In this document: in pieces, positions 53,743 through 64,000 of the stretch
Position numbering within the stretch: position 1 is the stretch's first letter
Layout: each line of letters opens with the position of its first letter
NCBI RefSeq assembly: GCF_017565765.1
Contig: NZ_JAGDYP010000002.1
Location: 248,001 to 312,000, forward strand
Reading direction: 5' to 3'
DNA from: Capnocytophaga bilenii
GTDB lineage: Bacteria > Bacteroidota > Bacteroidia > Flavobacteriales > Flavobacteriaceae
DNA: 64,000 nt
Position numbers and translations under genes: made by a program
The notes under the pieces: generated by a model
What the model was told of the DNA's origin: nothing
Databases searched by the model: none
The model's input: only the letters and a program-made list of their open reading frames with translations

Positions 53743-53813
53743 TTAACTATAAAAGCACACAACTAACACAACTAACGTCATATATAAATAAAAAAAACTG
53801 ACGACTAAAAAAT

Positions 53814-56690
53814 ATGAGTGAGGGAAAAACAAGATTAAGCAAAATAGTAAAAGAAGTAAATATCTCGGTAAGTACTGCCGTAGAATACCTTAGAACTGAA
53901 AAAGGTATTGAGGTAGAGGAGAATCCTAATGCTAAGGTATCGGACGAGATAATAAACTTGCTTTACCATAAATTTAAAGCTGATAAAAACAAGCGGGCTG
54001 CCTCAAAAGAAATTATAGAGGATAAGCGTAAAGACCGCGAGGCTATTCGTATGGAGCAAGAAAAAGAACAACAGGAAAAACGCAAACAGCAACAGGAAGT
54101 GATAAAAGCTAAAGGTAGCTTGCCAGGAATAAAAACCGTAGGCAAAATAAACCTTGATGCCGAAACCACTACTCCTGCGCAAGCTCCTGCTGCTACACAA
54201 GAGGTTACTCCTGAAAACACACTTGTTACTACGCAAGAACCTGCTAATACCGCTGCACCTGCTACGCCTCAGGAAAAATTTACTAAAGAAGCCGAAAAAG
54301 CCACTATGCAACAACCACACTCAAAACACGACAGTAAAGACAAGAAAAAAGAGAAGGATACTATGCAGCAGAAAGTCAAGTCGTCTGTTTATCAAAACCC
54401 ACTTGTTCAGCAAGTAGCCGAACAAGCTAAAAAGAAAAAAGAAACCCCTAAACACAAAGAGGTAGACGAACTAGAAGTATTAGAACCTATAGGCGTTATA
54501 GAAACCCAGTACCAAAAACTTACGGGTCCTAAAGTAGTGGGTGAAAAGATTGACTTGAGCCAATTTGAGAAAAAACGCAAGAAAAAACGAGGCGGTAGCG
54601 GTAAAAAAGAAAAAGAAGCTGCTATTGCTGGAGCACAAGCTGCCGAAGGTGAAAAACGCAAACGCAAACGTATCCGTAAAGATGAACCTAATGCTGCTAT
54701 CACTGGGGCTAATGGCAAGCGTGCCGATACTGCTGTAGGTACTAAAAAAGAGAAGAAAGGTAATAAAATTATTACTAAAATAGAACCTACTGAAGAAGAG
54801 GTTCAAAAACAAGTACGCGAAACCCTTGAAAGGCTACAAGGTAAAAATGCTAAATCTAAAGGTGCTAAATACCGAAAAGAAAAACGCGAAATTCACCGTC
54901 AAAAAGCTGAACAAGAACTCGCAGAACAAGAACAACAAGAAAAAGTACTGAAACTTACTGAGTTTGTAACAGTAAACGAATTGGCTACAATGATGGATGT
55001 GCCTATCAACAAGGTCATAGGTGCTTGTATGTCGCTGGGAATAATGGTAACGATGAACCAACGCTTGGATGCAGAAACACTAAGTATAGTAGCAGACGAG
55101 TTTGGTTTTGAAGTAGAATTTGCTACAGCTAATATAGAAGAAGCTATCCATATAGAAGAAGATAAACCTGAAGACCTTGTGCCTCGTGCTCCTATAGTAA
55201 CCGTAATGGGACACGTAGACCACGGTAAAACTTCACTGCTTGACTATATTCGTAAAGAAAATGTTATTGCTGGCGAAAGTGGTGGTATCACTCAGCACAT
55301 TGGGGCTTATAGTGTAAAATTAGAAAGTGGCGAACGTATTACTTTCCTTGATACTCCTGGGCACGAAGCCTTTACAGCGATGCGTGCACGTGGTACCAAA
55401 GTTACCGACATTGCTATTATTGTGGTAGCTGCCGATGACGATGTGATGCCACAAACCAAAGAGGCTATTAGCCACGCTCAAGCTGCTGGTGTGCCTATTG
55501 TGTTTGCTATCAATAAAATAGATAAGCCTAATTCCAACCCCGATAAAATAAAAGAACACCTTGCGGGTATGAACCTCTTGGTAGAAGAGTGGGGGGGTAA
55601 AATACAATCGCAAGATATTTCTGCCAAAAAAGGTATCGGTGTACAAGAGCTTTTAGAAAAGGTATTGCTCGAAGCCGAAATCTTGGAACTAAAAGCCAAC
55701 CCTAAAAAACCTGCAATAGGTACAGTAGTAGAGGCTTCACTTGATAAGGGTAGGGGATATGTATCTACCGTATTGGTTGAAACAGGTACGCTACGTGTGG
55801 GCGATTATGTGTTGGCAGGTACTAGCACTGGTAAAATACGAGCTATGCAAGATGAGCGTGGGCGCCGTGTGCAAGAAGCAGGTCCTTCTACACCTATTAG
55901 TATATTAGGTTTGGATGGAGCGCCACAAGCAGGTGATAAGTTTTACGTATTTGAAGATGAAAAAGAAGCTAAACAAATAGTAGCTAAGCGCGCTCAGCTA
56001 CAGCGAGAACAATCGGTACGTACACAGCGCCACATTACACTTGATGAGATAGGCAGACGTATTGCGCTGGGCGACTTCAAACAGCTCAATATCATACTAA
56101 AAGGAGACGTAGATGGTTCAGTAGAAGCACTTACCGACTCATTCCAAAAGCTATCTACCGAAGAAATACAAGTGTCAATAATACACAAAGGGGTGGGAGC
56201 GATTACAGAATCGGATGTGTTGTTGGCATCGGCTTCGGATGCGATTATCATAGGGTTCAACGTACGCCCAATGACAAATGCTCGCGCTTTAGCAGAAAAA
56301 GAATCTATAGATATACGCACCTACTCAATCATTTACGATGCTATCAACGATTTGAAAGATGCGATGGAAGGTATGCTTTCACCAGAATTCAAAGAAGAGG
56401 TTACTGGTACTGCTGAAATACGCGAACTCTTCAAGATTGCCAAAGTGGGTACTATTGCGGGCTGTATGGTAACAGACGGAAAAATATTCCGCAACTCTAA
56501 AGTGCGTGTAGTGCGTGAAAATGTTGTAGTATATACTGGCGAGCTGGCTTCACTAAAACGTTTCAAAGACGATGTGAAAGAAGTAAGCAAAGGTTACGAT
56601 TGTGGTTTGCAAGTGAAAAATTACAACGATATACACGAAGGTGATGTGATAGAGGCTTTCCAAGAAGTAGCCGTAAAAAAGAAGCTTTAA
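53814..56690 (+). CDS. infB: Translation initiation factor IF-2
   Basis: A 958-residue protein. Residues 1-80 resemble the IF2_N segment ([20 protein letters not shown]), followed by a long Lys/Glu/Gln/Ala/Pro-rich linker (about 65-390), a second IF2_N-like segment ([20 protein letters not shown]) and the GTPase domain: G1 GHVDHGKTS at about 465-473, DTPGHEAF and NKIDKP. The C-terminal domains end at [15 protein letters not shown]-2 places initiator tRNA on the ribosome. A strong terminator follows. Confidence 0.96.
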   Translation: MSEGKTRLSKIVKEVNISVSTAVEYLRTEKGIEVEENPNAKVSDEIINLLYHKFKADKNKRAASKEIIEDKRKDREAIRMEQEKEQQEKRKQQQEVIKAKGSLPGIKTVGKINLDAETTTPAQAPAATQEVTPENTLVTTQEPANTAAPATPQEKFTKEAEKATMQQPHSKHDSKDKKKEKDTMQQKVKSSVYQNPLVQQVAEQAKKKKETPKHKEVDELEVLEPIGVIETQYQKLTGPKVVGEKIDLSQFEKKRKKKRGGSGKKEKEAAIAGAQAAEGEKRKRKRIRKDEPNAAITGANGKRADTAVGTKKEKKGNKIITKIEPTEEEVQKQVRETLERLQGKNAKSKGAKYRKEKREIHRQKAEQELAEQEQQEKVLKLTEFVTVNELATMMDVPINKVIGACMSLGIMVTMNQRLDAETLSIVADEFGFEVEFATANIEEAIHIEEDKPEDLVPRAPIVTVMGHVDHGKTSLLDYIRKENVIAGESGGITQHIGAYSVKLESGERITFLDTPGHEAFTAMRARGTKVTDIAIIVVAADDDVMPQTKEAISHAQAAGVPIVFAINKIDKPNSNPDKIKEHLAGMNLLVEEWGGKIQSQDISAKKGIGVQELLEKVLLEAEILELKANPKKPAIGTVVEASLDKGRGYVSTVLVETGTLRVGDYVLAGTSTGKIRAMQDERGRRVQEAGPSTPISILGLDGAPQAGDKFYVFEDEKEAKQIVAKRAQLQREQSVRTQRHITLDEIGRRIALGDFKQLNIILKGDVDGSVEALTDSFQKLSTEEIQVSIIHKGVGAITESDVLLASASDAIIIGFNVRPMTNARALAEKESIDIRTYSIIYDAINDLKDAMEGMLSPEFKEEVTGTAEIRELFKIAKVGTIAGCMVTDGKIFRNSKVRVVRENVVVYTGELASLKRFKDDVKEVSKGYDCGLQVKNYNDIHEGDVIEAFQEVAVKKKL

Positions 56691-56721
56691 TTGTTAAAGT
56701 TTTATATATAAAAAGTTAAAA

Positions 56722-56772
56722 AATAGCAGTAGCAAGGAATCGTAATAGGTTTCTTTGCTATTGTTATTTTTT
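56722..56772 (+). terminator. Terminator of rimP-nusA-infB operon
   Basis: An 18-bp stem containing AGCAAGGAA (56731-56739) and TTTCTTTGCT (56750-56759), extended outward with G-U pairs and followed by a T-rich run through 56772. Confidence 0.85.
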
Positions 56773-56881
56773 GGGTATATTGTTAATTATGATAGAGTTA
56801 AAGAATGCATTAGGCTGTGATACGCAGCTTTTCAAATCTTAATACAGAGTATTATTATTTAACAAATCAGGAGAAAAGTTT

Positions 56882-56911
56882 TTGTTATGTCGGTAAAAAA
56901 GCGTACTTTTG
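56882..56911 (+). promoter_or_regulatory. Promoter of the giant secreted protein gene
   Basis: TTG at 56882-56884 and TActTTTG at 56904-56911 are exactly 19 bp apart. This placement makes the ATG at 56971 more likely than the in-frame ATG at 56923. Confidence 0.65.
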
Positions 56912-56970
56912 TGCATTAAAGTATGAAGAATACTGTTGTTTCAAGAATAGCATATATAGCATTAAGCACT

Positions 56971-59900
56971 ATGAAAAAGTTTTTTCTAACAATTTTCTTT
57001 TTACTCATAACTACGGTGTCGGTAATGGCACAGGTGGCATTGAACAACTTTACCGTTGGTACAACACCGGGCGAGTGTAAGGCAGATGCAAAGCTGAATG
57101 TAAACTTGCTCAGCACTATGGGTCCTTCAGGTACTCAAGTGCAAGTAAAGTTGGAAGTTCCCAATGACCCTAATGGCAAGACGCAAGCCCTCAAGGTAGG
57201 AATATCTGGGCAAAATAGTTATGAATTTACAAGTTTGAAAGCGGGGATATATACCGTTACAGTAATAGAGGTGGCTACCAACAAAAAGTCTTCACCTCGT
57301 GTAGTGAATGTAACAAGTAATTATATACCACCTACCTTCAAAAATGTTTTAACTTTTGGTCCCTCTTGTAGTGGTTCAGGCAATGATGGTAAAATTATTG
57401 TTACCATACGCGGGGGAGCTAAGGGGCCTTTTGATGTAAAACTCTTCAAGGCAGGTGCGCAAATTTACAGCCAGCGTCATACAAAACCTAATGCGGCTAA
57501 TGAACTGGATATTACTATAGGTGGCGGAGGTGTACAAATGCCTTCAGGTTCTGATTATCAGCTGGTTGTAGAAGACTTTGCAGGAAGTTCTACCCCTAAC
57601 CCTACTTGTGGTGAAACTAATAAAACAGCCATTACAATACCTCCTGCATCACTTTCGCTCAACTGTTTAGAGCTGGAGTTGGGGAATGGTAATGGTATCC
57701 GCGTGGGCGCAAACTGTAAGTTTGGGCTCTCGTTCTCATTGCATAGAAAAGACAACGGTTCGCTTGATGACTATGAAACTGCTATACAAGCAACAGGTTC
57801 GGCTATAGTAAAAGCCTATACAGCGGGAGGTACACTTAAATATGGGCCTGTTGATATTAGTTCTACTTATCGCAGTGCTTGGCGTGGCAACAATGTAGCC
57901 GCAGCTTATTCATTTATAACTGATTATGTATTTGAAGAAGGAGATGTGGTAGAATTATCTATCAATGTGGGTAAAACTCCTTTTACCAAAAAGATAAAGA
58001 TAGACCGCAATGTAGTGGATGTAGCTCTTAACACTACTAAAGGTAACAATGCAAGTACCTTTATGGTACGTTCTGGTTCGGCACTTATAAGTGCTGATAA
58101 CCGCTCTGATATTGCAGTTCCTCCTGTACCTTGTCCTACAGGTACTGAGCTTTTGCTGGCAGTAGATTTTAATTCGCGTGCTATAGAATTACCCGAAGAC
58201 GGAAGTACCAATAAAGTAGGCTTCCAATACTATTGGCTTAATGGATTGGCTAACAACTGGATAGCTAACCCTTCTTCACCAGGTGCTGGTTATTACTACG
58301 AAATTTATAAGTATTTAGGTTCAGGCTACCCAGGTTGGGATGCTTCGTTCACAAATAATAATATGGACGAAACGGATACTAGTAAGTGGCAACTGTTGTC
58401 ATCGCCTATTGATTATACGTGGGTGAATAAAAACTACGCTGAACTTACAGGACAGCCTAATGGTTACTATTTGGTGAAGCTTGTAATGCGCGATGCGGGA
58501 GGTAATAAATTCTGTTATTCTCCTAAACGTGTAGTAGAAATGCGTCCTAAACCTACTTCTATAGGACGACAATTTCACTATATAGAGAAAGATAAAGGTA
58601 TTTATAAGAATACAGCTACCCTACGCAAGTGGCTGTCACCTACTGATTTTAGTTACCCTATCACCGTAAAACTCGATTTGAAGAACGGTGGTACAGGTAC
58701 ACGTACTGTTAACTTTGATACAGCACTTCCTTTTGAGAATGTACGCAGTGTAACTTACACATTCCCAGTAATAAAAACTATATTGAGTCCTGATGCAGGA
58801 GGTGATCCTACGTCCTTTAGCTTTGGTGACTTGCCTACAGGCTTGGGTGATTATCGCATTACCATTACTGATGCCTGCGGCAATACCAGCTACCGTGACT
58901 ATAATTTGGACGATGTAGCGATGACCTATACCCGCGATGTGGTAAAAGCAGAAAGTATCTGTAGGAATACCTCAAAAATATCATATGATATAGCTACCAC
59001 ACCTAATGGTACGCTTAAAGGTGCTCTATTTGAATTGTTTAAGAAAGATAATGCTGGACAGTATAGTATTCATATAGGTAGCTCACGTGATCTTGCACAC
59101 ACCTTTAATAACTTAGAGCCTGGTGATTATGTGCTTCAATCACGTGGATATTACTATGCACAAATAAAACGTGGGGTTTGGAAGGATGACAACCAAAGTG
59201 GCAACACAGGGGTGATGAATTGGGAAAACTTCACCGATACCAATGCTGCTATTAATGGATGGACTTTGGTAGAAAACACTGATACAAACAACCCAAGTAA
59301 CCCTAACCACCACACAGGTGTATTGCACAATAGCCGTGTATACCTTACTATTACTCCTACAGGAGAATTGGATGTAGATGTGGTGGGTACTTCGTGTAAT
59401 GCTTCTGCCAACTCTGGTTTGGTGGCTATACAAGTAAAAAATCCAGAATACATACGTTACCCACTGCAATTCTTGCTTAAGAGAACCAATGGTACTACTG
59501 TTACTTCATCGGTAGTGTTCCAAAGTGCTTCGCAAGTATCTAAATATGTGTTTAAGAATGTAGCCAATGGTAACTATGTAGCAGTATTATCACACGCTTG
59601 TGGTGATATACCTCAAGGAGTGAGTGTGAATACTAATAGTTATAGCCAGCCTGGTATTACTTATTCTTCACAATCACTGAATCCTTGTAATGGTGATGTG
59701 ATGGATATAACCTTTGCAGGCTCGCCACAATTATATAATATAGAGTGGTTCAGAGTAGAGACTGATAATTCTGAAACTTCTATTGCTATAGATACTAAAA
59801 CAATAAGCGAGACAGTGCGCCGTGATACTAAATATATAGTGCGCTATAGCTTGATAGACGCTACACTCTGTGCGGGTGGCGGTACAGGCGTGGCTTCAGT

Positions 59901-62900
59901 AACGGTGAGCTTTGGTAAAGATACGGTAAAACCTGTGATAACAGGTTGTCCTTCGGGGACTATTACGGTGAATACGCTGGCTAACCAATGTTATGGTGTA
60001 GCTACTTGGGGTGTAGTAACCGCTACCGATGACTGCCGTATAGATACTTGGAGCCAAACGCACCAAAGTGGAGACCGTTTTGATATAGGTTTGCACACGG
60101 TTACTTATGTGTTTAAAGATACTTCAGGAAACGTAGCTACTTGCTCGTTCAATGTAGAGGTAAAATCTAAAGCCATAGATATGGAGGTGAAAGATGCCTT
60201 TGTAGATGGTACTAATGGTGTGATAAGCAACCGCAAGCTGGCGAATTCTGAAAGTTTTGCTTATAGAATTACCTATCAAAACAAAGGGGTAGAGAATGTA
60301 ACTTCTGCAACTATGGAAATTACATTGCCTAATCACCCTGCTCTTATTATAGGTACACCAGACTATTCGGGGGCTACTGAAAACTTGAATGCTCCTGTAG
60401 AAATGGGAAGGACTTCTAATACTATTACACTTAGTATCCCGATGCAAACTTTGCGTGCGGGAGGCCCGTTGCGCACCATCTTGATTCCGTTGCGCCTCAA
60501 TGGTGATTGTAATGAGATAGGCAAGCCGTGTATGAACAGCCTAACAGCCTCATACTCATTTAAGTTTGAAGGTCGTCGTCCTACGTGTGTGGTGCCTGTA
60601 CAAGAAAGTACAAGTTCTAAAACGCTTGAAATATCTACTGATAACTGTGTGCGTACCGAGATGTTCTGTCCTGGTACTAGCAATGTGCGCCTAACAGCTA
60701 TCACTGGCTTTGACCAATATATATGGTACCAAGATGGTAACCTTATGGCAAACCCACTAAATAATAACTACGTAGATGCGCCTGCTGTAGGTACTTATCG
60801 TGTAGAAAAAGTGAAGAACTGCAATGGTACTACACTTACCTCTACTGAAACGATGCAGCTTGTAGATATAGATAACGTTACTGACCCTATTAGAGCACAA
60901 GCTAATGGTGGTGACCGTTGTGGTAGTGAAGATATATGGGTGAGTCACTTTATATTGTGTAACCAAACTTCAAAAACTATAACAGCTAATATTCGCGATA
61001 CGCGTATCGCTTGGCAAAAACTGAAGAGCGGTGAAGCACCTCGAGCCTTGAACTGTCCTGAAACAGATGATAATAAATGGGAAACTGTAGGTACCGATCG
61101 CGATTTTGTGATTAGTACTACAGCACACTACCGCTTGCATTTGACTAATGCTGGAGGTGATTGTAGCAAGAACTTCTATTTTGATGTTTTCAACAGTGCA
61201 CTTTCAGGTGAAATAGATAATACATTTACTCGAGATATCTCTGATTACCAAAATGGTAATATTAGGATTAATATGGCTACTTCGGGGCTTACTTATAAAT
61301 ATGTACTTAAAGATTCTAACGGAAACGTAAAAGCTACTTTCCAAGGGCTATCATCGTCAAAAGACTTTGTAATCAGCACTCCTGACACCTATACAGTAGA
61401 AGTAACTGCATTGGGCTTGCCAAGTACTTGTAAAGCTACCTTTACACAGAAGATAGAAAAACAAGTGCGCCTTGTACCTAAAGTTACAGCTAAGAATTGG
61501 AAAGGCTGTAACCTACGTGTGCTAAACTTCCAAGCTGGAGGTGGCGATGCTCCTTATGACTTTGCAGTATGGAGTATAGATGGTGTAATACTAAACGGTT
61601 ATACTAACTATACCGATGTGCCTGATACTAACTATATAGCTACAGGTATACCAGCAGGTAATGCAGGTACTGATAGAGATATTAACATTATGCAGCCTGG
61701 TACGTATGTATTCTTGGCACGTGATGCGCAAAAAGCTTATGCGCTTACCCCAGCTATAGATATTTATCCTGATGAACTATTGGGCTATACGATAAACACT
61801 ACTGATATTAAGTGTGGTTCGCTAAGCAATACAGGTGTTATATCAATTACTTATAATACACGCCAAAATGTGAAATCAACTTTGTATAAGTTTGACGAAA
61901 GCAATAATGAAAGCTATATAGATGAAAACCATACAGGTTACTTTAGTAACTTGGTGGCAGGTAAGTATAAATTGAAAATAGAAGTTACGCTTGGCTCATT
62001 GTACACTTGTACTTATGTAAATCCTAATCTTGAGATAAAAAGTATGGATAGCACCCTAAAAGCGTATGCAGGGGTGTTGGAAGATATCTCGTGTGATAGT
62101 GCTTCGCCTACAAAACAATATAAGGTGCGTATTAATAACGTATCAGGAGGTACAGGATTTGGCTATGAATATAGTTCAAATAACGTAAATTACTCTAACA
62201 ACCCTGTACTAATGGTAGGTTCTACTGTGAGTGTGGTGTACGTGCGCGATAGCAATAAGTGTGTAACTGAATTGCCTATCAAGATTGTACCTATAGTACC
62301 ACCAACGGTTACCAACACAGTCGTTACTTATGATTGTGATGGACGTGGTACCTTTACACTTACTACTACTCCGTCAGGAGCATTTGAATACCATATTAGT
62401 AATGCAGCAGGCACTATGAGCGAAACACGTACAAATAATGTGTTTACACTCAACCCAGGTGTATATAGTATCTATGCAAAATACACTCCTGCTATGGCTA
62501 CCGCTACAACGCCTAATGTGTTGTTCAACGAAGATTTTGGTACAGGCTTAGATACTTGTGATAGCGACTCGGTATTCCTTACTTGTAACACAGCAGGTAC
62601 AGCGCTTACCAATAACCAATACGTGATTACACGTCAGGTAACAGCAAACCCAGCTTTGTGGGTGTCACCTACACCAACTGATGCATCAGGGGTAACTGAT
62701 GGTCGTTACTTGGCTATCAATGGGGCTTCTCCTAATAATGATAGTGGTGTAGTGTACAAACGCACTATTAAGGATGTAGTTCCTAATCAGGAATTGAACG
62801 TATCGGTGAATTTGTTTAACTTGATACCAAGTAGTTACGCAGGAGGTACGAACCCTAACTTGGTGGTACGTATTTACAACCCTGGTAACTTGGCTCAGTA

Positions 62901-64000
62901 TGTGGAAAAATCAATAGGTGAGCTACAACGCAGCAATAGCTGGGTAAATAAGAAAGTAACTTTTGCAGCAGCTCAGGTTGCATACAATAGTGTAATATTT
63001 GAAATTAGAAATACAGCACCTACATCGGTGATAGGTAGCGACTTAGCGGTAGATGATATCAAACTATGGCAACCTACCAAGCTATGTGCGGTGCGTTCGG
63101 AAGGTATTTCAGTAAATGTAGAAAACAATAGACAATTCAAAGCTCGTGGTACTGCTTACGATGAAAAATGTGGTAAAAACGATGGTGAAATTGCCTTAGT
63201 AGTAGAAAATGCTCAGGGTGCTACTGTACAATATCAAGTGCGTGGTACTACAAGCTGGACTACAGTTACCCTTTCGGCTACAACTGCTACTCAGGGGGTA
63301 GCTACTATCACAAACTTATCGGCAGTACAAAGTGGTACGCTCTACGTGCGCAAGACTAATGAGCCTACTTGTATGACAAGCTTTGATTATACAATTAAGA
63401 GACCTACTCCTGCAGTGGTTACAGCTACTATTGTAGCACCTGTAACTTGCTTGGATACACACGCTTCAGTACGTTTCACTGCTGAGGGTGGTGCTAAACC
63501 TTATCAATCATTTAGCTATGCACCTACAGGAGGTGGTACAGCACCTGCTACTAAAGCAGCGGTAAATAATGAAGCTGACTTCAACTTAGAAGCGGGTACT
63601 TACCGTATAGAAGTGAAAGATGCTAATGGTTGCGTAACTACCAATACTCTGGTAGTAGCTAATGCTAAACCTCTACGTATAGAGGTGGTAGATTTAGCTC
63701 CTTGTTTCCAAGGTGGTACTACAGGACGCTTACAGGTGAAAGTACTTGAAGGTAATGGTGATTACCAATTCAGTAAAAATGGTGGTACTACTTTTGAAAA
63801 TGGTAGTGTGGCAAGCGGTACTTCTATTATTTATGAAGACCTAACAGCAGGCTTATACAATATAGTGGTACGCGATGGCGGTGCTTGTAATGCAAGTGCT
63901 ACCTACACAATAGCGAATCCGTTGCGCATACAAACAGTGCCTGTTACGCCGCTAAATTGTGCACCTAATAGTAGGGCTAAATTTACGATTACTTATACAG
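56971..64000 (+). CDS. Giant secreted HYR-containing, adhesin-like protein, 3' end outside window
   Basis: One uninterrupted frame starts at ATG 56971 (signal peptide KKFFLTIFFLLITTVSVMAQ) and runs to the end, at least 2,343 codons. A start 16 codons upstream (56923) is in frame but adds a hydrophilic tail. A HYR domain lies at about residues 984-1066 (DTVKPVITGCPSGTITVN to KDTSGNVATCSFNVEVK). The rest is built of Cys-containing, Thr/Gly/Asn-rich beta-sandwich units with elements such as EVKDANGCVTTNTLVVANAK and LTAGLYNIVVRDGGACNA, like SprB-type repeats. Such proteins usually end in a T9SS type B sorting domain, which is not visible here. An adhesive or gliding-related surface role is inferred. 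Confidence 0.85.
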   Translation, partial: MKKFFLTIFFLLITTVSVMAQVALNNFTVGTTPGECKADAKLNVNLLSTMGPSGTQVQVKLEVPNDPNGKTQALKVGISGQNSYEFTSLKAGIYTVTVIEVATNKKSSPRVVNVTSNYIPPTFKNVLTFGPSCSGSGNDGKIIVTIRGGAKGPFDVKLFKAGAQIYSQRHTKPNAANELDITIGGGGVQMPSGSDYQLVVEDFAGSSTPNPTCGETNKTAITIPPASLSLNCLELELGNGNGIRVGANCKFGLSFSLHRKDNGSLDDYETAIQATGSAIVKAYTAGGTLKYGPVDISSTYRSAWRGNNVAAAYSFITDYVFEEGDVVELSINVGKTPFTKKIKIDRNVVDVALNTTKGNNASTFMVRSGSALISADNRSDIAVPPVPCPTGTELLLAVDFNSRAIELPEDGSTNKVGFQYYWLNGLANNWIANPSSPGAGYYYEIYKYLGSGYPGWDASFTNNNMDETDTSKWQLLSSPIDYTWVNKNYAELTGQPNGYYLVKLVMRDAGGNKFCYSPKRVVEMRPKPTSIGRQFHYIEKDKGIYKNTATLRKWLSPTDFSYPITVKLDLKNGGTGTRTVNFDTALPFENVRSVTYTFPVIKTILSPDAGGDPTSFSFGDLPTGLGDYRITITDACGNTSYRDYNLDDVAMTYTRDVVKAESICRNTSKISYDIATTPNGTLKGALFELFKKDNAGQYSIHIGSSRDLAHTFNNLEPGDYVLQSRGYYYAQIKRGVWKDDNQSGNTGVMNWENFTDTNAAINGWTLVENTDTNNPSNPNHHTGVLHNSRVYLTITPTGELDVDVVGTSCNASANSGLVAIQVKNPEYIRYPLQFLLKRTNGTTVTSSVVFQSASQVSKYVFKNVANGNYVAVLSHACGDIPQGVSVNTNSYSQPGITYSSQSLNPCNGDVMDITFAGSPQLYNIEWFRVETDNSETSIAIDTKTISETVRRDTKYIVRYSLIDATLCAGGGTGVASVTVSFGKDTVKPVITGCPSGTITVNTLANQCYGVATWGVVTATDDCRIDTWSQTHQSGDRFDIGLHTVTYVFKDTSGNVATCSFNVEVKSKAIDMEVKDAFVDGTNGVISNRKLANSESFAYRITYQNKGVENVTSATMEITLPNHPALIIGTPDYSGATENLNAPVEMGRTSNTITLSIPMQTLRAGGPLRTILIPLRLNGDCNEIGKPCMNSLTASYSFKFEGRRPTCVVPVQESTSSKTLEISTDNCVRTEMFCPGTSNVRLTAITGFDQYIWYQDGNLMANPLNNNYVDAPAVGTYRVEKVKNCNGTTLTSTETMQLVDIDNVTDPIRAQANGGDRCGSEDIWVSHFILCNQTSKTITANIRDTRIAWQKLKSGEAPRALNCPETDDNKWETVGTDRDFVISTTAHYRLHLTNAGGDCSKNFYFDVFNSALSGEIDNTFTRDISDYQNGNIRINMATSGLTYKYVLKDSNGNVKATFQGLSSSKDFVISTPDTYTVEVTALGLPSTCKATFTQKIEKQVRLVPKVTAKNWKGCNLRVLNFQAGGGDAPYDFAVWSIDGVILNGYTNYTDVPDTNYIATGIPAGNAGTDRDINIMQPGTYVFLARDAQKAYALTPAIDIYPDELLGYTINTTDIKCGSLSNTGVISITYNTRQNVKSTLYKFDESNNESYIDENHTGYFSNLVAGKYKLKIEVTLGSLYTCTYVNPNLEIKSMDSTLKAYAGVLEDISCDSASPTKQYKVRINNVSGGTGFGYEYSSNNVNYSNNPVLMVGSTVSVVYVRDSNKCVTELPIKIVPIVPPTVTNTVVTYDCDGRGTFTLTTTPSGAFEYHISNAAGTMSETRTNNVFTLNPGVYSIYAKYTPAMATATTPNVLFNEDFGTGLDTCDSDSVFLTCNTAGTALTNNQYVITRQVTANPALWVSPTPTDASGVTDGRYLAINGASPNNDSGVVYKRTIKDVVPNQELNVSVNLFNLIPSSYAGGTNPNLVVRIYNPGNLAQYVEKSIGELQRSNSWVNKKVTFAAAQVAYNSVIFEIRNTAPTSVIGSDLAVDDIKLWQPTKLCAVRSEGISVNVENNRQFKARGTAYDEKCGKNDGEIALVVENAQGATVQYQVRGTTSWTTVTLSATTATQGVATITNLSAVQSGTLYVRKTNEPTCMTSFDYTIKRPTPAVVTATIVAPVTCLDTHASVRFTAEGGAKPYQSFSYAPTGGGTAPATKAAVNNEADFNLEAGTYRIEVKDANGCVTTNTLVVANAKPLRIEVVDLAPCFQGGTTGRLQVKVLEGNGDYQFSKNGGTTFENGSVASGTSIIYEDLTAGLYNIVVRDGGACNASATYTIANPLRIQTVPVTPLNCAPNSRAKFTITYT

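Overview
The window looks like a chromosomal segment of a Bacteroidota bacterium, most likely a Capnocytophaga-like member of the Flavobacteriaceae. The evidence is the AT-rich sequence, promoters of the TTG-N19/20-TAnnTTTG type, type IX secretion (T9SS) cargo and a PorP/SprF protein, many lipoproteins with Lys/Asp/Glu-rich residues just after the lipobox Cys, and SufC/SufD and RimP-NusA-InfB of flavobacterial type. The genus is an inference. No rRNA, tRNA, CRISPR or prophage was recognised.

Layout. 1-4406 (minus): recF, an O-antigen-ligase-like membrane protein with TPRs, a PyrR-type phosphoribosyltransferase and a partial membrane protein form one co-oriented run. 4622-28169: a 23.5 kb cell-surface supercluster, the most striking part of the window. 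It holds two diverging copies of the same operon. Each encodes BspA-like leucine-rich-repeat (LRR) lipoproteins, a two-domain lipocalin-like lipoprotein, a TonB-dependent receptor and an HmuY-family lipoprotein. Two paralogous secreted metzincin proteases with thrombospondin-type-3 repeats and T9SS type B sorting domains are interleaved, and a PorP/SprF gene closes the right arm. A plausible reading is a system that captures and processes a host protein, perhaps a haem or iron protein, at the cell surface, with proteolysis, surface binding and TonB-driven uptake encoded together. The substrate is not known.

28187-37555: an rRNA/tRNA methyltransferase, a decayed BspA gene, a PD-(D/E)XK/DUF6884 pair, two decayed copies of one IS5-like element flanking a SUKH protein and a truncated HicA-like toxin, then sppA, a VapD pair and an M1 peptidase. 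37598-41805: a TdeIII-type restriction-modification system with an AIPR gene between methylase and nuclease, placed directly upstream of sufC-sufD (41817-43874). 43883-49589 (minus): a DUF6348-like protein and two SUKH-type proteins resembling an immunity cluster, a frameshifted lipoprotein, an SDR oxidoreductase and a nonsense-mutated Uma2 gene.

49672-64000: a repeat array, a universal stress protein, a candidate small RNA with its own promoter and terminator on the minus strand, a DUF6364/PIN toxin-antitoxin pair, rimP-nusA-infB, and the first 2,343 codons of a giant HYR-containing secreted protein that runs off the end. Intergenic regions repeatedly carry two short-repeat families, a heptamer ACTAAYR and an 11-mer AAGCGAAGGAT-like unit.
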